From Streptomyces coeruleorubidus (GTDB taxonomy: Bacteria; Actinomycetota; Actinomycetes; Streptomycetales; Streptomycetaceae), in NCBI RefSeq assembly GCF_008705135.1, contig NZ_CP023694.1, forward strand, positions 1,550,001-1,614,000: DNA of 64,000 nucleotides. Reading direction: 5' to 3'. Made by a program: the position numbers and the translations under genes. Below the pieces are notes generated by a model. It made no database searches, was not told where the DNA came from, and saw only the letters and a list, made by a program, of their open reading frames with translations. This document shows positions 24,916-32,927 of this stretch, piece by piece. Position 1 is the stretch's first letter. Every line of letters starts with the position of its first letter.

Positions 24916-26970
24916 TCAGCTGTAGTAGCGCATGGCGTCGGAGACCGGCAGGACGGGGATGCCGCGGGTGTTGATCCCGTCCATGATCGTGTTGAAGTCG
25001 GTGAGGCTGCACTGGTTCGTGTTCGCTGCCGTGCCGGTCACGATCTCGTGGAAGGTCAAGATCAGCCACTGGCCAGTCGACGCACAGCGGTCCAGCGGCC
25101 CCCCGGCCGCGAGCATCGTCGTCGGGTGCGCCGGGGAGGCGCCGCCCGCCATGGAGCCGATGCCGGAGATGGACCGCATCCGGTACGACATTCCCGCGGG
25201 GAACGTCTCGCCCGCGTTGTCGGCCGAGCTGATGCCGCGGCCGGTGGTGAAGTAGCGGCTCGTCAGCAGGTCGATCGGATCACCGTCGACGGTGGGACCG
25301 AACCACCCGCCCGGGTAGGCGAAATGCTCGGACGTGAAGCCGTTGGTGACCATCCAGGCGCGCAGGTTCCGCAGTTCATCCAGCACGGCCTGCGTCGACA
25401 GCGTCGTGTATTTGGCGTTGTGGGCGGCGGCCGTGTAGGCGTGCCCGGCGATCTCCCACCCGGAGTGGTCCTGCATGGCCCGCATCTGAGCCTTGGTGAG
25501 GTACACGCCGGTGGTGTCGACGACGTCCGCGATCGTGTAGATGGTGCCTCGGTAGCCGAGCGAGTCCATCTTCGGCCGGGCATTCCCCCACACCGACGCG
25601 TAGCAGTCGTCGAACGTGATGCTCACAGCGCCGGTCGGGAACACCGTCGACGTCGCGTCGATGATCTCCACCGACTGCAGGTTCACGGTCGCGGGGCCGG
25701 TGCCGTTGTCGACGACCTGGAACGCCATGTCCGTGAAGGAGCCCGTGTTGGAGGGGACGCCGGTTGGGCCGATCGTGTACGTGCCGGTCGGCGAACGCAC
25801 CCCGGCCCACTGGAGCGTGACCGTCACCCACTCGCCGGATTGGACTTGGTTCTGCGCGGTGGAGGCGTAGGTGAACACCCGCCACGAGTACGAGTTGGCG
25901 AGGGTCGAGGAGCCGATCAGGAAGTTGATCTGGTTGAGCTTCGACACGTCGGCCACGCGGAAGGTGAGCCGCAGCGCCTTGCCGGTGAGGTCGAACGCCG
26001 GGGCACCGTAGCGGCGGATGTTCCCGACCGCTGCCGTGCCCGTGGTGGTCATCGCGAACGACTGGCTGCCCTTGGAGAAGGTCGTCGTGTCGTTCGGATT
26101 CGAGCTGCCGACGCCCGAGCCGGACGCCGTCCAGCCGTGGCCCGCCGCGAAGATCTGCCGCCAGGACGCCGCCCGCCATCGCGGCCGACGTCCCGTGGGC
26201 GCCAGCATCGGCAGCGTCCAGCCGGCCGCCGTGAGCCGCCCCGTCACCTGCGCGTTGCCCGACACGTTGAGCGCGGACAACCAGGCCGTGCCCTGCTCGA
26301 CCGCTGCGACCCGGTTGAGTGCGTCGTTCAGATAGCCGTCGATCGCGGTGACCGTGCTGCCGAGCGCGAACTTCGCGTCGGCCCAGGACCGGTCGCCATG
26401 CGGATCCGCAGCGGTCGTGTGTGCGGTGACGGCGGTGGTGGCACTGCCAGCCGGGTCCGCCTCAACGTCCGCCGCGGACAGGACGACGACGCCCTGCTCC
26501 CCGTTCACGCTCTGGACCAGATTCGTGGCCGGGTCGCCCGGGTCGCCCTTCGCCCCTTCCGGACCCTCGGGCCCCTGCGGCCCGGCCGGGCCGGGAGGTC
26601 CGGTGACGACGACGTACTCACCCTCCGCCGGCGCGGTCGGCGCCACATCGGCGATGTCGACCACCGGGGCCGCGGCGGGCAGGGACAGCGGATAGGAGCG
26701 GCCCGGGGTGTCGTACCAGCGTTCCGTCACCCGGTACGTCCACCCGCTCGGCGTCACATCCGGGTCATCGGTCGCCAGCAGGCTGACGCTGAACGCCCCG
26801 TCGTTGTCGAGGACCACCTCGACGTCGCCGATGACGAGCGTGCCGTGCGTCGCAGAGGTGAGGACGTCCGGCTCGGGCTGGAAGACGATCCGGCCCTTGT
26901 ACGCGGTCCCGTCGGGCCGCTTGTACGTGCCGCTGACCGTGACCGTAGAGAGTCCGGGAGGCAGTGGCAT
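24916..26970 (-). CDS. Tail spike with collagen-like repeat and polysaccharide deacetylase-like domain
   Basis: 684 residues from ATG 26970 after GGGAGG. Residues about 1-105 form a beta N-terminal domain. A short collagen-like stretch (GPPGPAGPQGPEGPEG) is at about 120-145. SVNGEQG and DPHGDRSW follow, as in the neighbouring fibre. A beta-sandwich (about 240-430) resembles a glycan-binding module. Residues about 435-680 match the NodB polysaccharide deacetylase layout: VSITFDD with the catalytic/metal Asp pair, GWEIAGHAYTAAAH with the His motif, FAYPGG, and WLILTFHEI. It probably trims or binds host cell-wall or capsule sugars at adsorption. The His motif is spaced slightly differently from the canonical one. 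Confidence 0.8.
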   Translation of the reverse strand: MPLPPGLSTVTVSGTYKRPDGTAYKGRIVFQPEPDVLTSATHGTLVIGDVEVVLDNDGAFSVSLLATDDPDVTPSGWTYRVTERWYDTPGRSYPLSLPAAAPVVDIADVAPTAPAEGEYVVVTGPPGPAGPQGPEGPEGAKGDPGDPATNLVQSVNGEQGVVVLSAADVEADPAGSATTAVTAHTTAADPHGDRSWADAKFALGSTVTAIDGYLNDALNRVAAVEQGTAWLSALNVSGNAQVTGRLTAAGWTLPMLAPTGRRPRWRAASWRQIFAAGHGWTASGSGVGSSNPNDTTTFSKGSQSFAMTTTGTAAVGNIRRYGAPAFDLTGKALRLTFRVADVSKLNQINFLIGSSTLANSYSWRVFTYASTAQNQVQSGEWVTVTLQWAGVRSPTGTYTIGPTGVPSNTGSFTDMAFQVVDNGTGPATVNLQSVEIIDATSTVFPTGAVSITFDDCYASVWGNARPKMDSLGYRGTIYTIADVVDTTGVYLTKAQMRAMQDHSGWEIAGHAYTAAAHNAKYTTLSTQAVLDELRNLRAWMVTNGFTSEHFAYPGGWFGPTVDGDPIDLLTSRYFTTGRGISSADNAGETFPAGMSYRMRSISGIGSMAGGASPAHPTTMLAAGGPLDRCASTGQWLILTFHEIVTGTAANTNQCSLTDFNTIMDGINTRGIPVLPVSDAMRYYS

Positions 26971-27031
26971 TGGAACCTCCCGGACGTTGAGGGCCCCGCC
27001 GTCCGGGGACCGGGCACGGACGACGGGACGA

Positions 27032-27259
27032 TCAGGCGGCGCGGACGCCAGCGGGCAGGGGCGGCGGCTTGCCTGGCTCCAGCAGCTCGCGCGTGTACTC
27101 GTCGCGGCGCGCCTTCGGCAGATCGAACACGAGGTAGCCCGCGCCCTTACCCCTGCCCGTCTTGCTGATGCGGCCCTCGGAGGCCCACCGCCAGATCGTG
27201 CCGACGGGCACACCGGCGTAGTAGGCGGCGTCCGCGGCGGAGACGTAGCCGGGGAGCAT
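27032..27259 (-). CDS. Small helix-turn-helix DNA-binding protein (MerR/excisionase-like)
   Basis: 75 residues from ATG 27259, preceded by GGGGGAGG. VSAADAAYYAGVPVGTIWRWASEGRI is a classical HTH_17/MerR-like recognition motif, followed by basic GRGKGAGYLVFDLP. It lies just upstream of the spike gene on the same strand and could be a transcriptional regulator of the late genes or a recombination directionality factor. Another HTH_17 protein near the integrase (52216-52515) is the better excisionase candidate. Confidence 0.75.
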   Translation of the reverse strand: MLPGYVSAADAAYYAGVPVGTIWRWASEGRISKTGRGKGAGYLVFDLPKARRDEYTRELLEPGKPPPLPAGVRAA

Positions 27260-27283
27260 GGGCACCTCCCCCGGAAATGGCGA

Positions 27284-27308
27284 GAGGCCCACCAGTGTGG
27301 CGGGCCTC
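27284..27308 (-). terminator. Hairpin downstream of the GIY-YIG-like gene
   Basis: GAGGCCC (27284-27290) pairs with GGGCCTC (27302-27308) around an 11-base loop, between the GIY-YIG-like gene and the HTH gene. A probable transcription end for the leftward early transcript, without a U-tract. Confidence 0.45.
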
Positions 27309-27360
27309 AAAGCGCACGAAGGCTATCTGAGCAGATGATCGCTTCGGTCAGATCGATATG

Positions 27361-27969
27361 TCAAGTGGCGGCCGATACGGAAGAGTCGCCGGGGAACCAG
27401 TCGTCGCCGTCAGGGACGACGGATGCGGTCCAGTTCGGCGCTCCCAGTTCGTCGCGTAGGGCCAGGATGTGCTGCTGCAGGGCGGGCCCCGGATGGAAGT
27501 ATTCGCCTCCTGCCCGCAGCTCGGCGAAGCGCTGGTGCATCGCGACCTCTCGCTCCAGGCCACCCTCCTCGATGGCGAGTACCTCGTTGGGTCGGATCGA
27601 TGAGAAGCGACTGGCGAGGTTCGTCGTCATGCCGATCTTTATGAGGCGCCCGCAGCGGATGTAGTACACCCAGCACTCGCGCTCCGCTGCTGCGGCCACT
27701 CGTGCGGCCACTTCCTCCGCGTTGATCCGATCGCGCTTCTCTGCGTTCGCGATGTGCCACCGCGTCAGCTTGGTCGCTATCTCGACGGCTCGGTCGTCGA
27801 TCTCAACGCCGGCGAGCTCGAAGCGGTGGAGGGTGATGAGGATGTCGGTTCGGTTCGGTTCGTCGGCGGGCACTTTGTCGGCGTGCGGAATCCTGCGGCC
27901 TACGTTGACGGATCCTTTCATTCGGTACGGATCGTGCACGCCGATACGCGCACCGCGGGGCTGCGGCAT
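27361..27969 (-). CDS. GIY-YIG (T5orf172-like) domain protein
   Basis: 202 residues, ATG after GGGAGGTTGA. Residues about 45-95 are a helical charged region. Residues about 98-165 read CWVYYIRCGRLIKIGMT, then NLASRF and LEREVAMHQRFAELRAGGEYF. This is the T5orf172/GIY-YIG arrangement (VYYI.......KIG.T....R, then a Glu/His helix and GEWF-like end). It may be a nuclease or homing-type endonuclease, or a DNA-binding protein of phage or AICE origin. It is the first gene left of the AICE-like module. Confidence 0.75.
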   Translation of the reverse strand: MPQPRGARIGVHDPYRMKGSVNVGRRIPHADKVPADEPNRTDILITLHRFELAGVEIDDRAVEIATKLTRWHIANAEKRDRINAEEVAARVAAAAERECWVYYIRCGRLIKIGMTTNLASRFSSIRPNEVLAIEEGGLEREVAMHQRFAELRAGGEYFHPGPALQQHILALRDELGAPNWTASVVPDGDDWFPGDSSVSAAT

Positions 27970-27997
27970 TCAACCTCCCAGGCTCTTCATCATCGTC

Positions 27998-28249
27998 TCA
28001 ACGGCCGCTGACAACGGGCTGTTCTACGCTCTCTACGGCCAACTCGATGTCGGCGGCCTGCATCGCCCCTTCGAGCGCGGCCTGCGCCCCGCTGTCCCGC
28101 CACGCCGCGGCGATGTCGGCCCGGACGAACGCCAGCCGCAGCGTGCCGCCGTGGACGGACGGCGAGGCGTGGTCGAGGAGCATCCCGGCCGCCATACGAC
28201 GAAGGCGAGTCGCGGCCAGCACCTTCGGCCACCAGACGGGGATGGTCAT
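27998..28249 (-). CDS. Small protein resembling the tau (DnaX) C-terminal domain
   Basis: 83 residues from ATG 28249, overlapping the upstream stop as ATGA. Order of elements: W.PKVLAATRLRRMAAGMLL, then GGTLRLAFVRAD, a short DSGAQAALEGAM helix, and ADIELAVESVE. From memory this matches the actinobacterial DnaX tail: a W..VL....R....LL helix, a G.TL.LGF strand pair, a G...L..AL helix and an ie.v strand. In tau that domain contacts the polymerase alpha subunit. Here it stands alone. If correct it could bind the host replicase or act as a decoy. This is inference; no search was possible. Confidence 0.5.
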   Translation of the reverse strand: MTIPVWWPKVLAATRLRRMAAGMLLDHASPSVHGGTLRLAFVRADIAAAWRDSGAQAALEGAMQAADIELAVESVEQPVVSGR

Positions 28250-28581
28250 CGCTTCTCCCCCATGTACTGCCGCCACATGGACCGGAGCACGAGCAGGCAG
28301 GTGGTGCCGCACACGGCGGCGATAGCTACGGCGAGGAAGCCGAGGGCGAGCCCGATGGATCCGACGCAGACGGCGCAGCTGATGCCGATCCACTTCCCGA
28401 CGTTGGCCGGCTGCTTGTGCTGGTGCTGGCAGGTGTGCGGCTGCTGCGGCTGAATGGCCTGGGCGATGGCCTGGGCCTGCAGAATCGCGTTGATGATCTG
28501 GAGTTGCTGGCTGTTGTCGGCCGCCTCGACTGCGTCGTGGGTGGCCTGCACCAGCGGCAGGTTGGGGGTCGGGGCGGTCAT
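28246..28581 (-). CDS. Small two-segment membrane protein (Spd-like region)
   Basis: 111 residues. The Gln-rich N-terminal cytoplasmic part includes QPHTCQHQHKQ. Two hydrophobic segments follow (about 63-84 and 86-102, WIGISCAVCVGSIGLALGFLA and VAIAAVCGTTCLLVLRS) and a basic end. Proteins of this shape are found in actinobacterial ICEs near the traB-like gene. It is coupled to the 27998 gene by ATGA. Confidence 0.6.
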   Translation of the reverse strand: MTAPTPNLPLVQATHDAVEAADNSQQLQIINAILQAQAIAQAIQPQQPHTCQHQHKQPANVGKWIGISCAVCVGSIGLALGFLAVAIAAVCGTTCLLVLRSMWRQYMGEKR

Positions 28582-28596
28582 GGCGGGTGGTCTCCT

Positions 28597-28779
28597 TCAG
28601 CTGAGTTCGATGTGGGTGGCGGTCCAACTGCGGTTCTTGCGGGCGCCGTCTTCACGGACCCAGTCGGCGACGAGGCGGCGGGCTTCGGCTTCGCTGCCGG
28701 CGCGGACGGTGCCGACGGATTCGCCGTCGTGGTGCCGGCCGTCGCTGACGGCGGCCTTCCAGCGATAGGTGCGGGGCAT
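28597..28779 (-). CDS. Small hypothetical protein
   Basis: 60 residues from ATG 28779 after GGAGG. RTYRWKAAVSDGRHHDGESVG and AEARRLVADWVREDGA give a beta-beta-alpha pattern of unknown function. It is co-linear with the genes on either side. Confidence 0.55.
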   Translation of the reverse strand: MPRTYRWKAAVSDGRHHDGESVGTVRAGSEAEARRLVADWVREDGARKNRSWTATHIELS

Positions 28780-28787
28780 AGGGCCTC

Positions 28788-29408
28788 CTAGTCGATTTCG
28801 CCGGTGCCGTGGCAGACGGCGCAGCGGATGCGGGTGGTGTCGTGCAGGCGGGACTCGATGGCGTGGTGGCCTCTGCCCTCGCACGCGGGGCAGGGGTTGA
28901 TCGGCTCGGGCGTGTAGTCCGGGTCGGGCTCGTAGCCGCCGGCCTGGACGGTCCACGCAGCCTCCAGCGCACCGGCCTTGACGGTCGCGACGCCGTTGCG
29001 GGCCGTCCGCCTGATCGGGCGGGTGATGGCGCGGACGGCCTTGTTCTTGCGGCGCCGGGCGGCGGGCTTGATGATCCGGGTCCAGTAGATTCCGCCCGCG
29101 CGCTTCAGGTCGTCGAGGATCACCTCGGGGTGCAGGGTCCCGGCGAGGACCGCTCCGCCGACCTCGATCTCGAACACGTCGTCGTCTTCGGCGCGTTGGC
29201 GGCCGGTTGACGCGGCCTTGATCTTCTTCAGGTCGCCGACGGTGATGAGGGGGTCTTCCCAGCTGTGGCCGCTGTCGCAGTTGCCCCATGCGGGGAAGAA
29301 GTCGAAGATCCCGCGTCCGTCGAGGCTGAACATCGAAATGGCGCAGTCGGGGCAGGTCTTGGGCTGTCCGTCGACCGTCATCTCAACGATCTTCACCTCA
29401 ATGCCCAT
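28788..29408 (-). CDS. Hypothetical protein with DnaJ-like zinc-finger C-terminus
   Basis: 206 residues. N-terminal CPDC near residue 19; central EIEVGGAVLAGTLHPEVI; the C-terminal 40 residues contain CPACEGRGH and CAVCHGTGE, two CxxCxGxG-type motifs typical of DnaJ zinc fingers. There is no J domain. It starts right beside the repeat cluster that follows the ftsK/traB-like gene. It could bind DNA or proteins in the transfer module. Confidence 0.6.
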   Translation of the reverse strand: MGIEVKIVEMTVDGQPKTCPDCAISMFSLDGRGIFDFFPAWGNCDSGHSWEDPLITVGDLKKIKAASTGRQRAEDDDVFEIEVGGAVLAGTLHPEVILDDLKRAGGIYWTRIIKPAARRRKNKAVRAITRPIRRTARNGVATVKAGALEAAWTVQAGGYEPDPDYTPEPINPCPACEGRGHHAIESRLHDTTRIRCAVCHGTGEID

Positions 29409-29430
29409 ATCGGGATCTCCTTCGCTTTCT

Positions 29431-29579
29431 GACCGGTACAGGGTCCGTGATGGTCCGTGACAGTGCAGGTCAGGACTGTGAGGGCTTCCGTGATGGACCG
29501 GTACGGCATCACGGTCCCGGGGCTGGAATCCCGGTCCGTACCGGTTGGCGTCACGGTCCTGACCTGCGGCGTCACGGTG
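29431..29579. repeat. Dense repeat cluster 3' of the FtsK/TraB-like gene (putative clt/TRS-like site)
   Basis: About 150 non-coding bases. CCGTGA or its complement TCACGG occurs six times (ends at 29450, 29460 and 29493 on plus; starts at 29509, 29551 and 29572 on minus). The first two are 10-bp direct repeats (GGTCCGTGAT, GGTCCGTGAC). GACCGGTAC occurs at 29431-29439 and 29496-29504, with ACCGGTAC inverted at 29538-29545. An inverted repeat pairs about 29455-29482 with 29552-29579 over 28 bases with five mismatches. It sits between the translocase stop and the next gene. In pSVH1/pSAM2-type systems the TraB recognition repeats lie at just this place. Confidence 0.7.
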
Positions 29580-29592
29580 GCGTTGCGGTCGT

Positions 29593-31626
29593 TCAGGCTG
29601 CCTGAGCGAGGCTCTCGCCGGTGATCTGCTTGATCGTGTCGAGGCGGTAGCCCCGCGTTCCCCCGGTAACCTGGACGGTGGACACGGCCACGTCGAGGCT
29701 GAGCCAGTCGACGGCCCTCTTCAGCTCGGCGGAGAGCTGCTTGGCCCCGGCGAGAGCGTCGAGCTCCCAGGCTTCCGGGGCGTGCTGGGCGAGGTAGTCG
29801 AGGACCTGGCTGGTGGGCAGGAAGTCCGGGTCGTCGGCCGCAGCGAACGCGCCCCGCACCATCATCACGATCTTCGGCAGGTCGGAGCGGAGCCGGTCCG
29901 CCTCGGTGGCGCCGAAGTGGTCCAGGCCCGCGGCGGCCAGCGACTCGGCGTCGACCGTCGGTCGGCCGGCCGCGGCCCGCTCACGCGCCCGCCGCATGCC
30001 GTCCTGCTCGTCCAGGAACAGGAACTTGTGCTTCAGCGGCTCGCGGGAGCCGCAGCCGCGGATGTACGCCTGGGAGGCGTCCCGCAGATCGTCACCCACG
30101 GCGTTACCCTCCGCAGGGTCGAGCCGGTCCGGCCGCCATCCCTCACCGCCGGCACCGGTACCGAAGACCTGCACGATGTCCTGATGCCGGGACGGGCCGA
30201 CGACCTTCAGAGCGATCGAGTCGGCGATGGCCTTGCCGATGGCGTCCTTCGTCGCCTCCTGCGCTGCGAGGATGAGTTGCACGCGGGACTTCCGGCCAGT
30301 CTGCAGGATCTTCACGGCGAGTTCCTTGGCCCGGTCCGACAGCTGCGGGTACTCGTCGATGAAGAGCACGATCGCCGGCCGCTCCGGGCTGGGCTCCCAG
30401 TTCGCCTTCATGCCGAGCTTCGCGAACAGGGTCGGGCGGGCCTTTGCGATCCGCAGGGCCTGGTCGAGGATCGCCTCGATCTGCCCCATGTTGTCGTCGC
30501 CGATCGCCCGGACCCCGAGAGCTTCGGCGAGCGGATCGAGACCGTTGCCACCCGGGTCGAGGTCACCGACCAGAACGTCGGAGCAGGCGGTCAACGCGTC
30601 GGCCATCGTCCGCAGGATCACGGACTTCCCGCCGCCGGACGAGGCGACGACGATGCCGTGGATACCCAGCAGGGACGCCTCGAACGTCTTCCCGTCCATG
30701 CGGTGGGCGAGGATCTGCTTGTCGCGCATGCGGCGGCTGTTGGGCTTCCGCTCGGGCGCGCCCGGCATGTTCGCGAACGGATCCGACTGCACGAGGCGCA
30801 GGATCACCCGGCCGCGGGACTCGCGCACCGGCTGCGGCAGCAGCCCGTTCTCCGGCAGATCGAGCGGCGTCTCCAGGTCGGCAGCCTTGGTGACGATGTC
30901 GGCCGGCTTGCCTTTGGCGAGACGGACGGTGACCTCCCACCCCCACTCGTAGCGGCGGTTGGCCTCCACCTCCTTCACCTGGATGCCCTCGGAGGCGAGC
31001 GCGCGGCGCACGCACTCGGCGGCTTCGGTGCGGTTACGGGCGTCAGCGATCGGGAACGGGTCCCCATCCTGCTGCAGAACCTCGACCTTGCCCGGGTCGA
31101 CACCGCGCGGCCGGCCCTTCCATACGCCGACCGTCACCGCGGCCATCGCGTACAGCACCGTCACCCACAGGCCACCCTCGAACGCACCGTAGGAAGCGGC
31201 GCCCGCCACGGGGGCTGCGACAGCGCCGCGGGTGATCAGGTAGCGGCGCCGGCGGTCCCTGAGCTGCTGGGTGCGCCGCTGCACGACCGCCTCAGCCCCG
31301 GCTTCCTTGCCCATGTCGCCGCGCGCGGCCTTCACCTGAGCGCGGGCGGTGCGGATCATCTGCGGGTAGTCGCCGACCATCTTGTCGTGCTCGATACGGG
31401 CGATGTGCCACCAGCCGCGCGCCGACCATCCGATCCACACGACCGTCGGGTGGTGGCCCACCGTGCGGGCGGTACGGCGGACGATCGCCGCCTTCGAGTG
31501 GACCCACGCGGGCAGCTGCCGCTGGGGGGTGGCGGGCCGCTTGTCGACGACCGTCTCGACGGGGCCGACCGTGGTCGGCTGGAGGGGCACCGCCACGGTC
31601 CGGCGGTCAGTGGTGGGGGTGGCCAT
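29593..31626 (-). CDS. FtsK/SpoIIIE-type DNA translocase (TraB-like)
   Basis: 677 residues. The N-terminal cytoplasmic region is followed by two hydrophobic segments near 130-170 (ITRGAVAAPVAGAASYGA, LWVTVLYAMAAVTVGVW). The motor domain has Walker A ASSGGGKS near residue 325, a DLDPGG segment, Walker B IVLFIDEYPQLSD near 422, and LQTGRKSRVQLILAAQE. The C-terminal about 110 residues (FLPTSQVLDYLAQ ... STVQVTGGTRGYRL) look like a winged helix that could recognise DNA. The layout of membrane anchor, motor and winged helix is that of AICE/plasmid TraB proteins moving double-stranded DNA between mycelial compartments. Phages do not usually carry one. The repeat cluster immediately 3' supports a transfer role; chromosome-type FtsK is less likely because the protein is short. 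Confidence 0.8.
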   Translation of the reverse strand: MATPTTDRRTVAVPLQPTTVGPVETVVDKRPATPQRQLPAWVHSKAAIVRRTARTVGHHPTVVWIGWSARGWWHIARIEHDKMVGDYPQMIRTARAQVKAARGDMGKEAGAEAVVQRRTQQLRDRRRRYLITRGAVAAPVAGAASYGAFEGGLWVTVLYAMAAVTVGVWKGRPRGVDPGKVEVLQQDGDPFPIADARNRTEAAECVRRALASEGIQVKEVEANRRYEWGWEVTVRLAKGKPADIVTKAADLETPLDLPENGLLPQPVRESRGRVILRLVQSDPFANMPGAPERKPNSRRMRDKQILAHRMDGKTFEASLLGIHGIVVASSGGGKSVILRTMADALTACSDVLVGDLDPGGNGLDPLAEALGVRAIGDDNMGQIEAILDQALRIAKARPTLFAKLGMKANWEPSPERPAIVLFIDEYPQLSDRAKELAVKILQTGRKSRVQLILAAQEATKDAIGKAIADSIALKVVGPSRHQDIVQVFGTGAGGEGWRPDRLDPAEGNAVGDDLRDASQAYIRGCGSREPLKHKFLFLDEQDGMRRARERAAAGRPTVDAESLAAAGLDHFGATEADRLRSDLPKIVMMVRGAFAAADDPDFLPTSQVLDYLAQHAPEAWELDALAGAKQLSAELKRAVDWLSLDVAVSTVQVTGGTRGYRLDTIKQITGESLAQAA

Positions 31627-31632
31627 GGCGGG

Positions 31633-32907
31633 TCAGTCCTTCTTCTGCTCGAGGCGCGCCTGGGCGCGGGCGACAGGGTGGATGGGGGCGGTCTCGCCGG
31701 CCCGACGGACGGGCGGAGTACCGCCGTTGTTGCGGCGCCCGTCGGGGGCGTCCGGGCCCTTCTTGGCGCGGGGACCCTTTTGGGATTCGACCTGCGCGAA
31801 GTCACCGATTATCGGAACGTCGGTGGCGACCTTCATGCGGGTCTGCGCGGCACGCGACTTGGCCTCGATCTCCGGGGTGATGCCGACCGTCTTGCAGCCG
31901 GTAACGCGGTACCAGGCCTCGGCCCAGATCTGCTCGGTGACGTACTGCGAGCCGCGCGCGGAACGCATCGAGTCGGCGACCTTCCACACCTCGTCGTGGC
32001 TCGCTTTGCGGTCCTCGTCGCGGCGACGCTGCTCCTCCTCGGCGCGGGCCTGCGCGGCAGCCTTCTCCGCGGCGGCCCGAGCCTCGGCGGCCTGCTTCTC
32101 GACGCGCGCCTTCTCCCGCGCGGCCTCCGCCTCGCGCCGGGCACGCTCGGCCGCCCGGCGCTCACGGAACGACGGAATGCCGTCGGCCTTCTGCGCGATG
32201 CCGTGCTCATAGGCCATCAGGACGATCGGGCCGCCGAGGGAGGCGATGGCGCCGATGAGGCCGGCGTTGAAGCCGATCTCCGGCTTGGTCATGCCGCCGT
32301 GCAGGTTGATCGCTGCGGCGATGGCTGCGGAGATCATGATGCCAATGCGGTACGGGGCGACGTCCCGCCGATGAGCCACAGCCCACGCTGCACCGAACGC
32401 CAGCACCAGGGCCAGGCCCTCCAGCAGCGCCGGCGCAGCGATGAGGAACGGGCGCTTCGGATCCCAGAAGTGCATGAACTGCACGGGCGCGGCGATGATC
32501 AGGCCGACGGCGTAGATGCCGCGCGCACCCCACTTCCACCAGCGCTCCGACCGCTCCTGCTCGGCGACCCGCTGCGCCTCCGCGGCCTCCTCATCGGCGG
32601 CGGCCTGCTCCGCCTTCTCCTTCTCGGCGCGCGACTTGGCGGCCTCGGCCTCCTTCTTGGCGACGTAGGCGTTGTGGTCGACCTGGTCCTTCTCCAGGCG
32701 CAGACGCTTGCGCTCGTTCTCCAGGCGGAGCTTCTCGGCCTCCTCGGCGGCCTTGATCTTCTCGGCTTCGGCCTCGCCCTCAGCCTTGATGCGGGCTGCT
32801 TCAGCTTCGGCGTCGGCGCGGGTCCGGATCGCCTCCGCCTGGGCCAGCGCGACCGGGTCGAAGCCGCGGTCATGGCCGTTGACGTGCTCGATCGACGTGG
32901 CGGTCAC
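31633..32907 (-). CDS. DUF2637-like coiled-coil membrane protein (Spd-like)
   Basis: 424 residues from GTG 32907. A long Ala/Glu/Lys/Arg coiled coil (about 25-125) precedes a block of four hydrophobic segments (about 135-265) with WWKWGARGIYAVGLIIAAP, QFMHFWDPKRPFLIAAPALLEGLALVLA, RIGIMISAAIAAAINLHGGM and GLIGAIASLGGPIVLMAYEH. These match the DUF2637 family found in Streptomyces conjugative elements. A second coiled coil (about 275-330) and a basic Pro-rich tail follow. It lies seven bases upstream of the translocase. Probably a membrane partner in transfer or intramycelial spread. Confidence 0.7.
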   Translation of the reverse strand: MTATSIEHVNGHDRGFDPVALAQAEAIRTRADAEAEAARIKAEGEAEAEKIKAAEEAEKLRLENERKRLRLEKDQVDHNAYVAKKEAEAAKSRAEKEKAEQAAADEEAAEAQRVAEQERSERWWKWGARGIYAVGLIIAAPVQFMHFWDPKRPFLIAAPALLEGLALVLAFGAAWAVAHRRDVAPYRIGIMISAAIAAAINLHGGMTKPEIGFNAGLIGAIASLGGPIVLMAYEHGIAQKADGIPSFRERRAAERARREAEAAREKARVEKQAAEARAAAEKAAAQARAEEEQRRRDEDRKASHDEVWKVADSMRSARGSQYVTEQIWAEAWYRVTGCKTVGITPEIEAKSRAAQTRMKVATDVPIIGDFAQVESQKGPRAKKGPDAPDGRRNNGGTPPVRRAGETAPIHPVARAQARLEQKKD

Positions 32908-32927
32908 GGGTATCAATCCCTTCGGGT

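Noticed and set aside
27032..27259. This HTH gene as excisionase
   Set aside because: It is 27 kb from the integrase; the HTH_17 gene at 52216-52515 is much closer. It is kept as a regulator candidate.
29393..29575. A 60-codon minus-strand frame in the repeat cluster
   Set aside because: It overlaps the next gene start, lacks a ribosome-binding site, and its sequence follows from the DNA repeats. The region is better treated as non-coding.
29593..31626. Reading the 677-residue motor as chromosomal FtsK
   Set aside because: It is too short, has only two hydrophobic segments, and lies inside the prophage beside DUF2637-like and Spd-like genes.
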